From: Thereva unica
Lineage: Eukaryota > Arthropoda > Insecta > Diptera > Therevidae
Length of the DNA: 64,000 nt
Assembly (NCBI GenBank): GCA_949987705.1
Contig: OX465281.1
Span: 174,606,516-174,670,515 of the forward strand
Direction of reading: 5' to 3'
Below are positions 1 through 11,073 of this stretch, piece by piece. The position numbers and the translations under genes were made by a program. The notes beneath the pieces are model-generated. The model was given only the letters and a program-made list of their open reading frames with translations, was not told the DNA's origin and did not search any database. Within the stretch, counting starts at the first letter, position 1; each line of letters opens with the position of its first letter.

Positions 1-1920
1 AACATGAACCGAATCGGACCTGCGGAGACCACCCTCCCCAGCCACCCCTAAACTTTAATTATTTTTTTCAAGTGTCCAAAATAAGGCTCCACCGCGGCAA
101 TTTTTAATGAACATTCACCTACTAATTATAACACAATTTTAAGAAAATATTCCCATCCCCTCCGACATCAGAAACTACCCCTGCCCCAAGGGGGTGGAAA
201 TCAAATTATTTAATTTCACCCCTGAACTTCATTTCACCCCGCCAATTTTTGGTGCACAAATAGCCTCTACTGTAAGCTATTATTTGAGCCCAACATGAAC
301 CGAATCGGACCTGCGGAGACCACCCTCCCCAGACACCCCTAAACTTTACTTATTTTTTTCAAGCCCAAAATAAGGCTCCACCGCGCCAATTTTTAATGAA
401 GATGCAAATACAATTCACAAGACAATTTTTAGAAAAAATTCCAACCCCCTCCGGCATCGGAAGGTAGCCCTGTCACAAGGGGGTGTAAATCAGATTATTT
501 AATTTCAGCCCTGAACTTCATTTCACCCCGCCAATTTTTGGTGCACAAATAGCCACTACTGTAAGCTACTTTTAGAGCCCCACATGACCCGAATCGGACC
601 TGCGGGGACCACCCCCTCAGCAACCCCTAAATTTTAATTATTTTTTTCAAGTCCAAAATAAGACTCCACCGCGCCAATTTTTAATGAACACGCAAATAAT
701 ATATAAAACACAATTTTTAGAACATATTCCAACCCCCTCCGGCATCGGAAACTACCCCTGTCACAAGGGGGTGGAAATCAAAATATTTAATTTCACCCCT
801 GAACTTCATTTCACCCCGCCAATTTTTGGTGCACAAATAGCCACTACTGTAAGCTACTTTTAGAGCCCAACATGACCCGAATCGGACCTGCGGAGACCAC
901 CCCCTCAGCAACCCCTAAATTTTAATTATTTATTTTCGGTCCAAAATAAGACTCCACCGCGCCAATTTTTAATGAACACGCAAATAATATATAAAACACA
1001 ATTTTTAGAACATATTCCAACCCCCTCCGGCATCGGAAACTACCCCTGTCACAAGGAGGTGGAAATCAAATTATTTAATTTCACCCCTGAACTTCATTTC
1101 ACCCCGCCAATTTTTGGTGCACAAATAGCCACTACTGTAAGCTACTTTTAGAGCCCAACATGAACCGAATCGGACCTGCGGAGACCACCCTCCCCAGCCA
1201 CCCCTAAAGTAAAATTATTTTTTTCAAGTCCAAAATAAGGCTCCACCGCGCCAATTTTTAATGAACATTCACCTACTAATTATAACACAATTTTAAGAAA
1301 ATATTCCCATCCCCTCCGACATCGGAAACTACCCCTTCCCCAAGGGGATGGAAATCAAATTATTTAATTTCACCCCTGAACTTCATTTCACCCCGCCAAT
1401 TTTTGGTGCACAAATAGCCACTACTGCAAGCTATTTTTTGAGCCCAACATGAACCGAATCGGACCTGCGGAGACCACCCTCGCAGCAACCCCTAAAGTAA
1501 AAAGTTTTTTTAAGCCAGAAGAAAACATACACCCCGCCAATTTTTATTGATTATCCACCTATTAATTAAAACACAATTTTTGGGCACCATATTCAAACTA
1601 CCCCTATCACTAAGGGGTGAAAACTAAATTATTTAATTCCATTCCTAAACTTGTGCATAAATAGCCCTTACTATAAGATATTCTTGGACACCAAAACCAA
1701 CCCGATCGGTGAATCGGATGCCATTCCCCAACAACCCCTAAAGTGAAATTTTTTAAAGTCCAAAATAAGTTACACACCGCCAATTTTTAATGAACATGCA
1801 CCTACTGGATGTGAGACAAGTTTTAAAAACCATATTTAAACCTACTGCGTCGGAAACCACCCCCACTACTAGAGGCGAGAACTCAATTATTTAATTTCAT
1901 ACCTGAACTAGAAAATAACC
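1..1920. repeat. ~289-bp satellite array, forward orientation
   Basis: Near-identical units start at about 1, 292, 581, 869, 1158 and 1446, with a spacing of 288-291 bp. Each carries the anchor GAATCGGACCTGCGGAGACC, a CACCCC-rich stretch and CCGCCAATTTTTGGTGCACA. From about 1500 to 1920 the units become diverged and shorter. Short open frames inside the units are by-products of the repeat and have no coding support. The same unit appears in reverse orientation at 5570-6312 and 14496-15560, so this is one arm of an inverted pair of arrays. Confidence 0.93.
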
Positions 1921-2176
1921 CTTTTTTAATTTCCTACCTAGGTTTTTTTTAGATTCCTGTAAAAAAGAAATCTCACTTTATAAAACAAAGTAAGGTAACT
2001 TCTATTAAAAAATGGTAATAAGAACAAATACATATTGTAGAATCATTTTTTGGTATTCTTGGGCTACACTATTTGCTAAGGAGACGATCTCTTTCCGGTA
2101 TTATAATAGAAAGATCCAGTACCAGTATTCTTTACTTGGGCATTATTGATAAGTTTCAACTAAACGTGTTGTTCTG

Positions 2177-2592
2177 ATGTGCATAAAGTTAGAAAAACAG
2201 CATTGCCAAATCGAATGGCGAATAGTTGGATAATTTGCCGTTAATTAGTCGTTAATTAGTCGTGAAAACGCCAAATTTGTCGTTCTTATTTTTTAAAAAA
2301 AAATCGGATGTTTTTCTAACTTCATATAAAGTTAGAAAAACAGCCATACAAAAAATGAATAAAAAAATTTTTTCTTCCATGAGAATTTGCCGTTTTTTAG
2401 TCGTAAAAGAATGGCCTAGACAGATTTGGAAAATAATAAAAAGTACAGTTGAAAATAAAATTACGAAAAATTTTTGCATCATGACATTATTTTAAGTTTC
2501 GAGAATACTTGCGAAAAAAAATTATAATTGTCACGACTAATTCCTATCGGGTGAACGACAAATTCCGGGACGAAAATCGAGTCGATTTAAGG
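2177..2592 (+). repeat. Left TIR of the MULE-like element
   Basis: This arm starts ATGTGCATAAAGTTAG and matches the reverse complement of 5085-5489 along its whole length with few substitutions. It is 11 bp longer because the unit TTAATTAGTCG is present twice in tandem near 2241-2262 and once in the right arm. That accounts for the whole length difference. Confidence 0.9.
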
Positions 2593-4348
2593 CAGTGGCG
2601 GTGCCTCTTTGGAAGCAAAGGAATTCTCTGTAAAGTTGGCAGGACCACCTCTGAAAAATATTTTCCGCTACGGCTCAAAATTATCCGCTTTTTATCCGCT
2701 AGCGACCGCCGCAAAAAAAAACTTTTTTCCTCTCTTCCCATTTCGGCGCAAGGTATCCGAAGCAAGTGATAAGCTCTTATCCAATTCTCTCTCTATCTCT
2801 CTCTCTCTGCTCACCGAAATTTCAGCTATAAAAAAAATATTTCCACCTTCCCATTTCTTGAATATCTATGCTCATCTCCTGTTATGTTACAAACGAACTT
2901 TCTGTTCCTCTCTTAGGGACACTTTTTCATCATTCCCATATAAACGTCCAAAACCAATATTTTCCTGTCACTCAGGAGACGAATAACATAAAAATTCATT
3001 AAGTGAAGTAATTGATTACAAGAGGAAAAGTATAGTTGCCGTGATAAGAGAAGGGAAAACAGGCGCAACGTACTCAGCAACATCCCGTGCTCACACGCCT
3101 TTCTATTTCTTTCCTTCTCTCGGTTGCTTCTTACTTACTTTAGTCAAGAATTTCTTGGGTTGTCAATACTTTTGAATATTGCAAACAATCTAATTACAAA
3201 TCATTATCTATTATACAAAACTTTTTCTTCCCTCGCGTACAGTAAAGCCTTTTAGAAGCCCTTTGATTAGATCTAGTCGGATACGCGCGCAAAATAAGTG
3301 AAGATTTGAAAAAACTTTTACGTTATTTGGAGTTTTCTCAATTCAAATCATCTTAACCTGATGATATCATCCTAGTTTAGAAGAAGAGTAAAGAGAGAGG
3401 GGGTGTGAGAAGCTTGTTCTCTAAGTGTACAGCGCAGGCCAGGGTGATATTAAAGATAACTGTCCTTTATGTTTTCCAGGTTTGCGATTCTTCACGAGCT
3501 CTTCTGACCGCATGTATTTCTTCTTATACAAATTTTCCAACTTAACAGAGGTGCAAAAGATGCACTGCTTCCCTTGACCAAATCGGCAACTTCATAAAAA
3601 TAAATTTAAATACATTAAGATTAATCGCAAGAAAAATCTTAATATATTTCCTCCTCTGGAAACACTAAAGCTGGAGATATTGCAACTTCTCGATGTGGTG
3701 TTAGGCCTCTTACATGATATGAGCTCCGAATGATGAGCGGCAGAGTGGCAAATACTAAAGTGCCCTTCACCGCTCTTGTCGTGGCCGAGACCTTATACAA
3801 CATGGGGAAGCTATAATATCTTCAGCTTCTTGCCACAGAAAATCAATATGAAACTCCAACACATTCAATTTAATTGAACTCACACTGACGCGAAAATTTT
3901 CGTTTATACAGTGCCCTCAGAAGCTGAGCTAAACGCAGCTTCTTCGGCACCGAACAGCGGGAATTGGGAAGTCGAAGATAGAGAAATTTCTGTATCCATC
4001 ATATTCTCTTTGTTTTCTTGGTTTCCTTTTCTGGTAATCAAGTTTTTCTGGCCCTACGGCGGTGTTTTTCTAACTTTCAGCGGGGAATTTTGTAACTTTA
4101 TTTCTGGCAGCACTATGGGGCGCGTAGTCGCGAGCGGATGCTGGTGCCCGGCTAACTCGAAAAATTCCAGAAAAAGTATAAACTTCTCATACTTTTTCGG
4201 GATCTTTATTTTAATTTTTAACATTTACAGACTTTTTTTGTTGACAAAATTAAAAGTTCGTGGTTGCTAGGGAAATTGAAAATAAAACTTTTAAATATAT
4301 GCGATTACGATAGTATCATGTTGCTATAGATATGAAAAAGAATTTAAT

Positions 4349-4846
4349 CAGCCTTATTCTCGTTGTCGAGTGCCGTGAGAGATGTCACTTCGACCCTCAA
4401 TTGGTATTCTCATTGTCAATATAAGTGACACCTGGCGACTAGATCGACAAATGTCGAATTCTAATTCTCACTAGGTGGAAGTGTCAAGTGACAATTTTGT
4501 CGATACGTTTCTAGGTATCGACAGTTCTATCTTTAGCAAAATTGAAGCAGAAAAAAGGTTAACAAAAAATCTTTCGATTGTATATTCCCTAAAAAATTAT
4601 ACAAAATTAATATCCAAAAACCAAAACGCAACTTAACTCTTTTTTTTTTACAAATTCTTACGTGTTTTTCACAACAAACATAGCACTGTAAAATATGTCA
4701 AACTCAACTGTCAAATGAAAATGTGTTCCATTTCACAACGTACCTCGTAGCCTCGTCACTCGCCAACGAGAATACCATATTCAAAGTGACGTGACATCGC
4801 CTAAGAAAAATCTCACTTGGGCTATGCGACAACGAGAATAAGGCTG
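4349..4846. mobile_element. Nested TIR MITE inside the MULE-like element
   Basis: The terminal inverted repeat CAGCCTTATTCTCGTTGTCG begins at 4349, and its reverse complement ends at 4846. The ~500-bp interior has no coding potential. Flanking bases suggest AAT on both sides as a possible short target duplication, but the AT-rich context makes this uncertain. Confidence 0.65.
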
Positions 4847-5084
4847 AATATTTACAATTGTCTAGTTATAAAATGAAAACTGCACGAAAATGCAAAGCCG
4901 CCTTCTCGCTCATATCAAAATGTCCTTGTCTTTTCATACTTAAAAAATAGAAGCTTAAAAAAAGCAAGTATCATAACAGCATAAAATCATACAGCTGTTT
5001 TGCATTTTTATAGCGATTCCATAAAATATGTGTGACAATGATACGACATTCTTTGTCGGAAGAAGCTATATGGACCAGAAAAAC

Positions 5085-5489
5085 CCTTAAATCGACTCGA
5101 TTTTCGTCCCGGAATTTGTCGTTCGCCCGATAGGAATTAGTTGTGACAATTATAATTTTTTTTCGCAAGTATTCTCGAAACTTAAAATAATGTCATGATG
5201 CAAAAATTTTTCGTAATTTTATTTTCAACTGTACTTTTTATTATTTTCCAAATCTGTCTAGGCCATTCTTTTACGACTAAAAAACGGCAAATTTTCATGG
5301 AAGAAAAAATTTTTTTATTCATTTTTTGTATGGCTGTTTTTCTAACTTTATATGAAGTTAGAAAAACATCCGATTTTTTTTAAAAAAATAAGAACGACAA
5401 ATTTGGCGTTTTCACGACTAATTAACGGCAAATTATCCAACTATTCGCGATTCGATTTGGCAATGCTGTTTTTCTAACTTTATGCACAT
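5085..5489 (-). repeat. Right TIR of the MULE-like element
   Basis: Reverse complement of 2177-2592. It ends at CTTTATGCACAT, immediately followed by the 9-bp target duplication. It lacks the extra 11-bp copy seen in the left arm. Confidence 0.9.
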
Positions 5490-5498
5490 GTTGTTCTG

Positions 5499-6312
5499 TT
5501 TACGTTAATTGTAAAAAATAATTTGTGTAGTTTGCGTGAGAAAATCTTAGAATGACTACGATTAAAATTAAATAATTTAGTTGTCACCCCTTAGCGATGG
5601 GGGTGCTTTTGCGATGCCCGAAGGGGGTGACTATGGTTATTATAAGTAGGTGGATGTTGGTTAAAAATTGGCGGGATGAAACTTATTTTTGCACTTAAAA
5701 AATAATTTTACGTTAGGGGTTGCTGTGGAGGTGGCTTCCGATTCACCGATCGGGTTGGTTTTGGTGTCCACGAATAGCTGATAGTGAGGGGTAATTGTGC
5801 ACAAAAAATTGGCGGGGTGAATTGAAGTTCAGGGGCAAAATTAAATAATTTAGTTTCACCCCTTAGTTATGGGGGTGGTTTCCGATCCCCGAAGGCGGGA
5901 TGGAGCTCTATTTTGGACTTAAAATAAATAATTTAACTTTAGGGGTGGCTGGGGAGGGCGGTCTCCGCAGGTCCGATTCGGTTCATGTTGGGCTCAAAAA
6001 ATAGCTTGCAGTAGTGGCTATTTGTGCACCAAAAATTGGCGGGGTGAAATGAAGTTCAGGGGTGAAATTGAATAATTTGATTTCCACCCCCTTGTGACAG
6101 GGGTAGTTTCCGATGCCGGAGGGGGTTGGAATATGTTCTAAAAATTGTGTTTTATATATTATTTGCGTGTTCATTAAAAATTGGCGCGGTGGAGTCTTAT
6201 TTTGGACCGAAAATAAATAATTAAAATTTAGGGGTTGCTGAGGGGGTGGTCTCCGCAGGTCCGATTCGGGTCATGTTGGGCTCTAAAAGTAGCTTACAGT
6301 AGTGGCTATTTG
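5499..6312. repeat. ~289-bp satellite array, reverse orientation, part 1
   Basis: After about 70 bp of spacer the satellite resumes, now as reverse complement of the 1-1920 array. The anchor reads GGTCTCCGCAGGTCCGATTC near 5958 and 6250. The first units (5570-5880) are diverged in the same way as the inner end of the left array. The array is cut at 6312 by retrotransposon G1 and resumes at 14496. Confidence 0.9.
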
Positions 6313-6539
6313 TGAAATATATGTTAAAATACTGATTTAAGACTACTGGAATTAACATTGGATTGTAATAAGACTACTTATATTGTATAATAAGACTACT
6401 TATATTGTAATCAGAACAGTGCCTGTAATTAGAATTAGAAGTTAACGGTCAGGCAGTTGCATTCTTACAGTCATCCGGTTAAGACCAATAAATGAAATAT
6501 TTGAGAGCAACCCAGTTTTTAATTTAAACAAATACAACA
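6313..6539 (+). repeat. 5' LTR of G1
   Basis: The 227-bp repeat begins TGAAATATATGTTAAAATAC and ends AAATACAACA. It matches the 3' LTR apart from substitutions and small indels, including a 10-11 bp difference close to the 5' end. An AATAAATGAAATA stretch near 6488 could serve polyadenylation. Confidence 0.92.
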
Positions 6540-6551
6540 TGGCGCAGTCGG
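6540..6551 (+). other. tRNA-Ser-type primer-binding site of G1
   Basis: TGGCGCAGTCGG directly follows the 5' LTR. It is complementary to CCGACTGCG plus CCA, the usual 3' end of insect tRNA-Ser, as used by Drosophila 17.6 and 297 relatives. Confidence 0.75.
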
Positions 6552-6789
6552 TATTAAAATAAAAAATCTAAAGTTATCACATAAAATTAGATAAAAAAAA
6601 GCTAATATAAAATTGAAATCGGATATCACGTAGCCTAATGAAATATAAAAGTGCTTAATACAAAGCTTAAAGAGGTATTAAATAAAAGTGGCTATTAAAT
6701 GAGAAAAAAAAACTTAGAATAAATGAAGTATCAAAATAATTATATTCGGTCATAAGCTAAAAACAATTAAGTGTGGTAATCGCTGACAC

Positions 6790-7827
6790 ATGGGAATAGT
6801 GAAGTTAAAACCTGTGAAAAGTATTAGCAGACCCAAAGGAAGACCACCGAAAAACGTACGGTACATAACAAAAGCAACCCCCATGGATTATATAAGAAAA
6901 ATAGACCCGCTTAACATGAAGACATCAAACTTAGCGGAAAGCTGGAGAACATTTTGGCTAAATTTTCAAATATTTGCAACAGCAGCTGAAATAGATGGAA
7001 AAGCAGAAAATGTAAAAATTGCCATATTTCTCAATGCTATAGGACCAGAAGCGGTCGAAGTCTTTAATTCATTTAATCTAAGTGAAGACAATAGAAAAAA
7101 ATATGACTCGGTGACAAAAGCTTTTGAATCCTTTTGTAAATCGAAAAGAAATGAAATGTACGAGAGTTACATATTCTACAATAGAAAACAAGAAACAGAT
7201 GAACCGTTTGATAACTTTCTCATGCATATCAAAAAGCTGGTAAGGAACTGCGAATTTGGTGACCAGGAAAACCGCATGTTATAGGACAAAATAGTACTAG
7301 GAACAAATGATAAATCATTACAAAAGAAATTACTGGAGATAGAAAATCTAAATTTGGATAAAGCAGTCGAAATTTCAAGGGCAGCAGAAATTGCAAAAAA
7401 GCAAATAGAAAAACTACAACCGGATGCTACTACAGTTAATTGGGTAAATAAAGTTCCAAATAAATGTAATATTAACAAATATAATAAAAGGGATTCTAAT
7501 TATAATTTTAGGCAACAAGGTATAATAAATAGGGAAAATAGTAAGACAGAAAAAATAGCAAACAAAAATCAAAACATAAGGTTGATAAAGTGTACTTATT
7601 GCATGCAAAAGCATGAAATTAGAAAATGTCCGGCGTTTGGAAGTGTATGCAGACGATGCGGAAATAAAAATCACTTTGCCATAGCATGTAAATCGAAGCT
7701 GCCCACGATACGTGAATTAAAAAGCGTACAGGTAAATAGTAATGATGATTTCTTTATTAATACATTAGAAGACCAGTTAAATAATACAAATAAAAAAAAA
7801 CATGGACAGAAAACGTTCAAATACTAG
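6790..7827 (+). pseudogene. gag: G1 gag with two CCHC zinc knuckles, one internal stop
   Basis: This frame would encode a Gag polyprotein of about 345 residues, which forms the particle and binds RNA. A basic N-terminus is followed by a capsid-like region. At 7591-7689 are two adjacent CCHC knuckles, spaced C-x2-C-x3-H-x4-C and C-x2-C-x4-H-x4-C. A TAG at 7282-7284 interrupts the frame; the downstream part stays in the same frame, so this is a single nonsense change. The frame ends at 7825-7827 just after a run of adenines where pol begins in the -1 frame. The ATG at 6790 is chosen as the first in frame after the leader. Confidence 0.88.
7794..7800 (+). other. Candidate -1 ribosomal frameshift site (A AAA AAA)
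   Basis: Zero-frame gag codons read AAA AAA here, preceded by A, giving a slippery A AAA AAA heptamer. Shifting -1 at this point opens directly into the protease frame, with no stop between 7800 and the insertion at 8061. The gag frame stops 25 bases later. Function is inferred from arrangement only. Confidence 0.6.
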
Positions 7828-8060
7828 ATAAAATAGTTAAATTTAAATTAGATACAGGATCGGATGTAAACGTACTTCCGTATGACCTAGTAAAAAAATT
7901 AGGGATTAGAATAGGAAAAACAGAAACAAAGATTTATGAGTATGATGGGACGCTATTAGACACTGTTGGAAAAGTCACGTTAAAATGTATAATTAGGAAT
8001 CAAAATAAAAACTTAGAGATTTACGTAGTTAAAAATGGCACAACGCCTATTCTAGGACTA
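7800..8060 (+). pseudogene. pol: G1 aspartic protease (pol N-terminus)
   Basis: In the -1 frame relative to gag, the retropepsin motif DTGSD is encoded at 7851-7865. About 70 residues later comes PILGL, the conserved C-terminal ILGL element of Gypsy proteases. Coding is cut at about 8060 by a MITE. A short coding piece survives between the two MITEs (about 8390-8408) and the frame continues after the second at 8990, so both insertions hit a formerly continuous protease-RT frame. Confidence 0.85.
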
Positions 8061-8389
8061 ATGCCGGATTCATCGTTGCGGATGAGTCGCGTCGCACAAA
8101 TTTCCCAAAAAGAGAGCCAGCTGAGCTTCGATTCATTGTTGTAGTCATAGTGTGCCGCACATTTTGTATGATTTGACAGTTTTTCAGACAATTTTCATCA
8201 AAAACATATGATTTTTTTGACAATTTTTAAAATCCGCCGCACAAAAGTTGAAGTTGGTTCAACTTTTTTTGAGAGAGAAAAAAAAAATCCCAAAAATTTC
8301 CCAAAATTGAGAAAGGTACAATTTTTCATACAAAAAGTATGCGCGCACATAAGTGCGGCGCGAATCATCCGCAACGATGAATCCGGCAT
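8061..8389. mobile_element. MITE with ~38-bp TIRs inside the G1 protease
   Basis: The sequence begins ATGCCGGATTCATCGTTGCG and ends with its reverse complement; the inverted match extends to about 38 bp with two mismatches. The interior is non-coding. I could not define a convincing target duplication. The surrounding pol codons show it is an insertion. Confidence 0.8.
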
Positions 8390-8408
8390 GAGTGCATGTG
8401 AAGATTTA

Positions 8409-8986
8409 GGCAAGGCGCAAATTGAGACGCGTATAGCGCGTGTGGGGTGGCGCAGCACAGCGCGATTTTCTGTAACCATGGGAAACTAATAGATCCGCGC
8501 AAATTAACTAGTGGACGCGAGGTGGCACGACTCGCGTCATCTACGACACGCGTGGCTTTGTGGTCGAACCACAGTTTCTCGTGCCGGTCGTGTCAACAAG
8601 TAACAAGTGTATTTCTAAATTTCTTCTTGAAATTATTTTCTTGTTCTTTCTCTTCCACTATTTTAGTTTGTTTTTGATTACTGTGTTTTTAAATACCTAC
8701 CTATGGCTGAAGAAAGGTTAATCGAGGCTGTGAGGGGGCACAGAGAGCTTTATGACCTAAAAAACCCGAACTACATGAAGACAAAGTTAAAAACTAGGAT
8801 TTGGGGAGATATTGCACAACTCTAATAACAATTTTTTCTTCCGCGAGCCAGAGTGTCAGCTAGTGTCACATCGAAACTGCGTCTCAATATGCGGATCACC
8901 GCGCTACGCGTGTGACACGTGCGTGTCATGCTGGTCGCGTCATGTCAGCTCACACGCGCTATACGCGTCTCAATTTGCGCCTTGCC
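8409..8986. mobile_element. PIF-Harbinger-type non-autonomous element, TSD TTA
   Basis: Inverted termini start GGCAAGGCGCAAATTGAGAC and match for about 35 bp. TTA precedes (8406-8408) and follows (8987-8989) the element. A 3-bp TTA/TAA duplication and a GG-starting TIR are standard for PIF-Harbinger. The interior includes a stretch that encodes the beginning of a MADF domain, the DNA-binding partner gene of insect Harbinger elements, supporting the assignment. Confidence 0.85.
8703..8825 (+). pseudogene. MADF-domain first-exon remnant inside Harbinger element
   Basis: An ATG at 8703 opens about 40 codons whose product contains ERLIEAVRGHRELYD and a later IWGDIAQL, the pattern of the first helices of MADF (Myb/SANT-like) domains. 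The frame ends at TAA just after this block, and no downstream MADF half is present. In full Harbinger elements the MADF protein is thought to help bring the transposase to DNA. Here only the first exon is retained in a 578-bp deletion derivative. It differs from the MADF-BESS gene at 48 kb, where this exon is not visible. Confidence 0.7.
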
Positions 8987-8989
8987 TTA

Positions 8990-10408
8990 AACTTAATAAA
9001 AAGGGTCAATACAATAACACAAAATGAAGACCACAAAAACTTTGTAAAAGAAAACGAAGAACTTTTTGAAGGGCTAGGGACATTTGCAAAAAATTTTCAC
9101 ATAAGCCTTAAAAAAGATGCAGTCCCTGTTGCCAAACCCGCCAGAAGAATCCCACTGGCTATCCGAAATAGTGTCAAGGCAGAGCTAGAACGTCTTCAAG
9201 GTAATGGTATAAGAGAAAAAGTGGATGGTTCAGCCGAATGGATTTCCAACATAGTAATAGTAGAGAAACCGGGGAAAAAAATTCGTATTTGTCTAGATCC
9301 TAAAGCCCTAAATGATGCGCTCAAACCAATTAACCATCCCATTCCCTCATTTCAAGAACTTACAGCGAAACTCTCAAATAAAACAATTTTTACGGTATTA
9401 GATCTGAAAGACGGATATTTCCAGATTGAGTTAGACGAAGCCTCAACTAATATTTGCACTTTTAGTACACCCTATGGATTATACAAATATAAGAGACTGC
9501 CATTCGGTATCAAGATAGCGCCAGAAATTTTTCAAAAATTTAATGAAAGAAATTTCGCGGACATAGAAGGAGTATTAATATACATAGACGATATTTTAAT
9601 AGCGGCAGAAGATGAAACTAAACATGATGGAATTCTACAGAAAGTAGTAGAAAGGGCAAGGCAATTGAACATAAAGTTCAATAAGGACAAAATACAATAC
9701 AAAGTTAGAAAGGTAAAATTTTTGGGACATATTATCTCACAAGAGGGTATCGCATGTGACCCAGATCGTGTAAAAGCTATATAGAATCTTAAACACCCTC
9801 AGACTAAAAAAGAATTACAACAATTGCTAGGAATGATCAATTATGTAAGAAATTTCGTTCCACATTTAGCGGAAATTTCAGCACCAATTAGAAATCTACT
9901 AAAAAAAGATATACATTTTAAATGGGAAAATATACATGCAATCACGTTAGAAAAAATTAAAACCATGATCTCTGAAGCTCCCACTCTTAATTCCTTCAAT
10001 GTAAATAAAGATATCTGCATTCAAGCAGATGCTTCTAAATTCGGGCTAGGAGCTTGTATTATGCAAGAAGGACAACCTGTATACTATGCCTCCAGAAGCC
10101 TCACTGAAACTGAAATTCGATACTCACAAATCGAAAAGGAATTATTAGCTATAGTGTTCGCATGTGAAAAGTTTCATTATTTTCTCTATGGAAGAAATTT
10201 TAAAGCTATAACAGACCATAAGCCTTTATTAGGAGTATTTGCCAAAGAGATTTCAACGATACCAAATGCCCGTTTACAACGAATGCTATTAAGACTAAGC
10301 AAGTATGATATAAACATAGCATACAGCCCTGGTAAATATATGTACATTGCAGACCTTTTATCCAGAAATTTTTTACAAGAAGAAAATACATATACCAGAA
10401 ATACCTGA
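8990..10408 (+). pseudogene. pol: G1 reverse transcriptase and RNase H
   Basis: After the Harbinger insertion the pol frame continues through a Gypsy reverse transcriptase with the YIDD catalytic box at 9581-9592. An in-frame TAG lies at 9782-9784. Beyond it, in the same frame, come the RT connection and an RNase H domain with ADASKFGLGA, EKELLAIVFA and TDHKPL. The family copies RNA to DNA and degrades the template within the particle. Near 10380 the frame moves by one base into the integrase frame, indicating a small indel. With two disabling lesions plus two upstream insertions it cannot be functional. Confidence 0.92.
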
Positions 10409-11073
10409 CTTAAATGAAATGGTACATTCTATAAACGTGGGGGAAGAAAGAAAACAAAAGTTTATAAAAGAAACAAATAGAGATGCAACACTAGTCTTGC
10501 TAAAAAACGTACTGCTTAATGGTTGGCCTAAAGATAAGTCTAAATTACACGATAAAATTAAATTTTATTGGAAGATGCAAAATGAATTATACCTGCAAGA
10601 TAATTTAATATTTTTAAATGACAGAATAGTGGTTCCCCAAATAATGAGGCAAGAAATCCTAGAAATCTTACATAAACCACATCAGGGCATTGAAAAAACT
10701 AAAAATAGGGCTCGATCCCTAGTTTATTGGCCTGGCATAAATGAAGCCATTGAAAATTTAATAACAAAGTGTCACATTTGCCAGAAATATAGAAACAGTA
10801 ATATAAGAGAGCCGTGCTTATCGCATGAAGTTCCGGATATCCCTTTTAGCAAGATCTGTATGGATATTTGCGAAATAGGAAAACAAATATTTTTAATAGT
10901 TAATGACTACTTTTCTAAATATTTAGAAATAATCCCTCTTCGCACAAAAGGTGCTACAGAAATTATAACAAAATTAAAGGGCCTGATGGCAACTCATGGT
11001 TTACCCAAAACAATAATAGCAGATAATAATCCCTTCGGCTCGTACGAGTTCCGAAGATTCTGCAAAGAGCATG

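Larger units (their letters stand above)
2177..5489. mobile_element. MULE-like non-autonomous DNA transposon with long TIRs
   Basis: The element is bounded by inverted repeats of 416 and 405 bp. The 9-bp direct repeat GTTGTTCTG flanks it at 2168-2176 and 5490-5498. Long TIRs with a 9-bp target duplication are typical of Mutator-like elements; assignment to that superfamily is inference. The roughly 2.5-kb interior has no recognisable transposase. Its longest open frame (3911-4270) resembles no transposase domain and is not called as a gene. The interior contains a nested TIR element at 4349-4846. Removing the element rejoins the spacer that lies between the two inverted satellite arrays. Confidence 0.75.

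Noticed and set aside
2252..2769. Several overlapping frames on both strands at the left TIR, repeated at 4971-5383
   Set aside because: They mirror each other because the sequence is an inverted repeat. No domain is visible.
3911..4270. 119-codon open frame in the MULE-like element as a possible transposase
   Set aside because: No MULE transposase motif, hydrophobic composition, and no related frame nearby.
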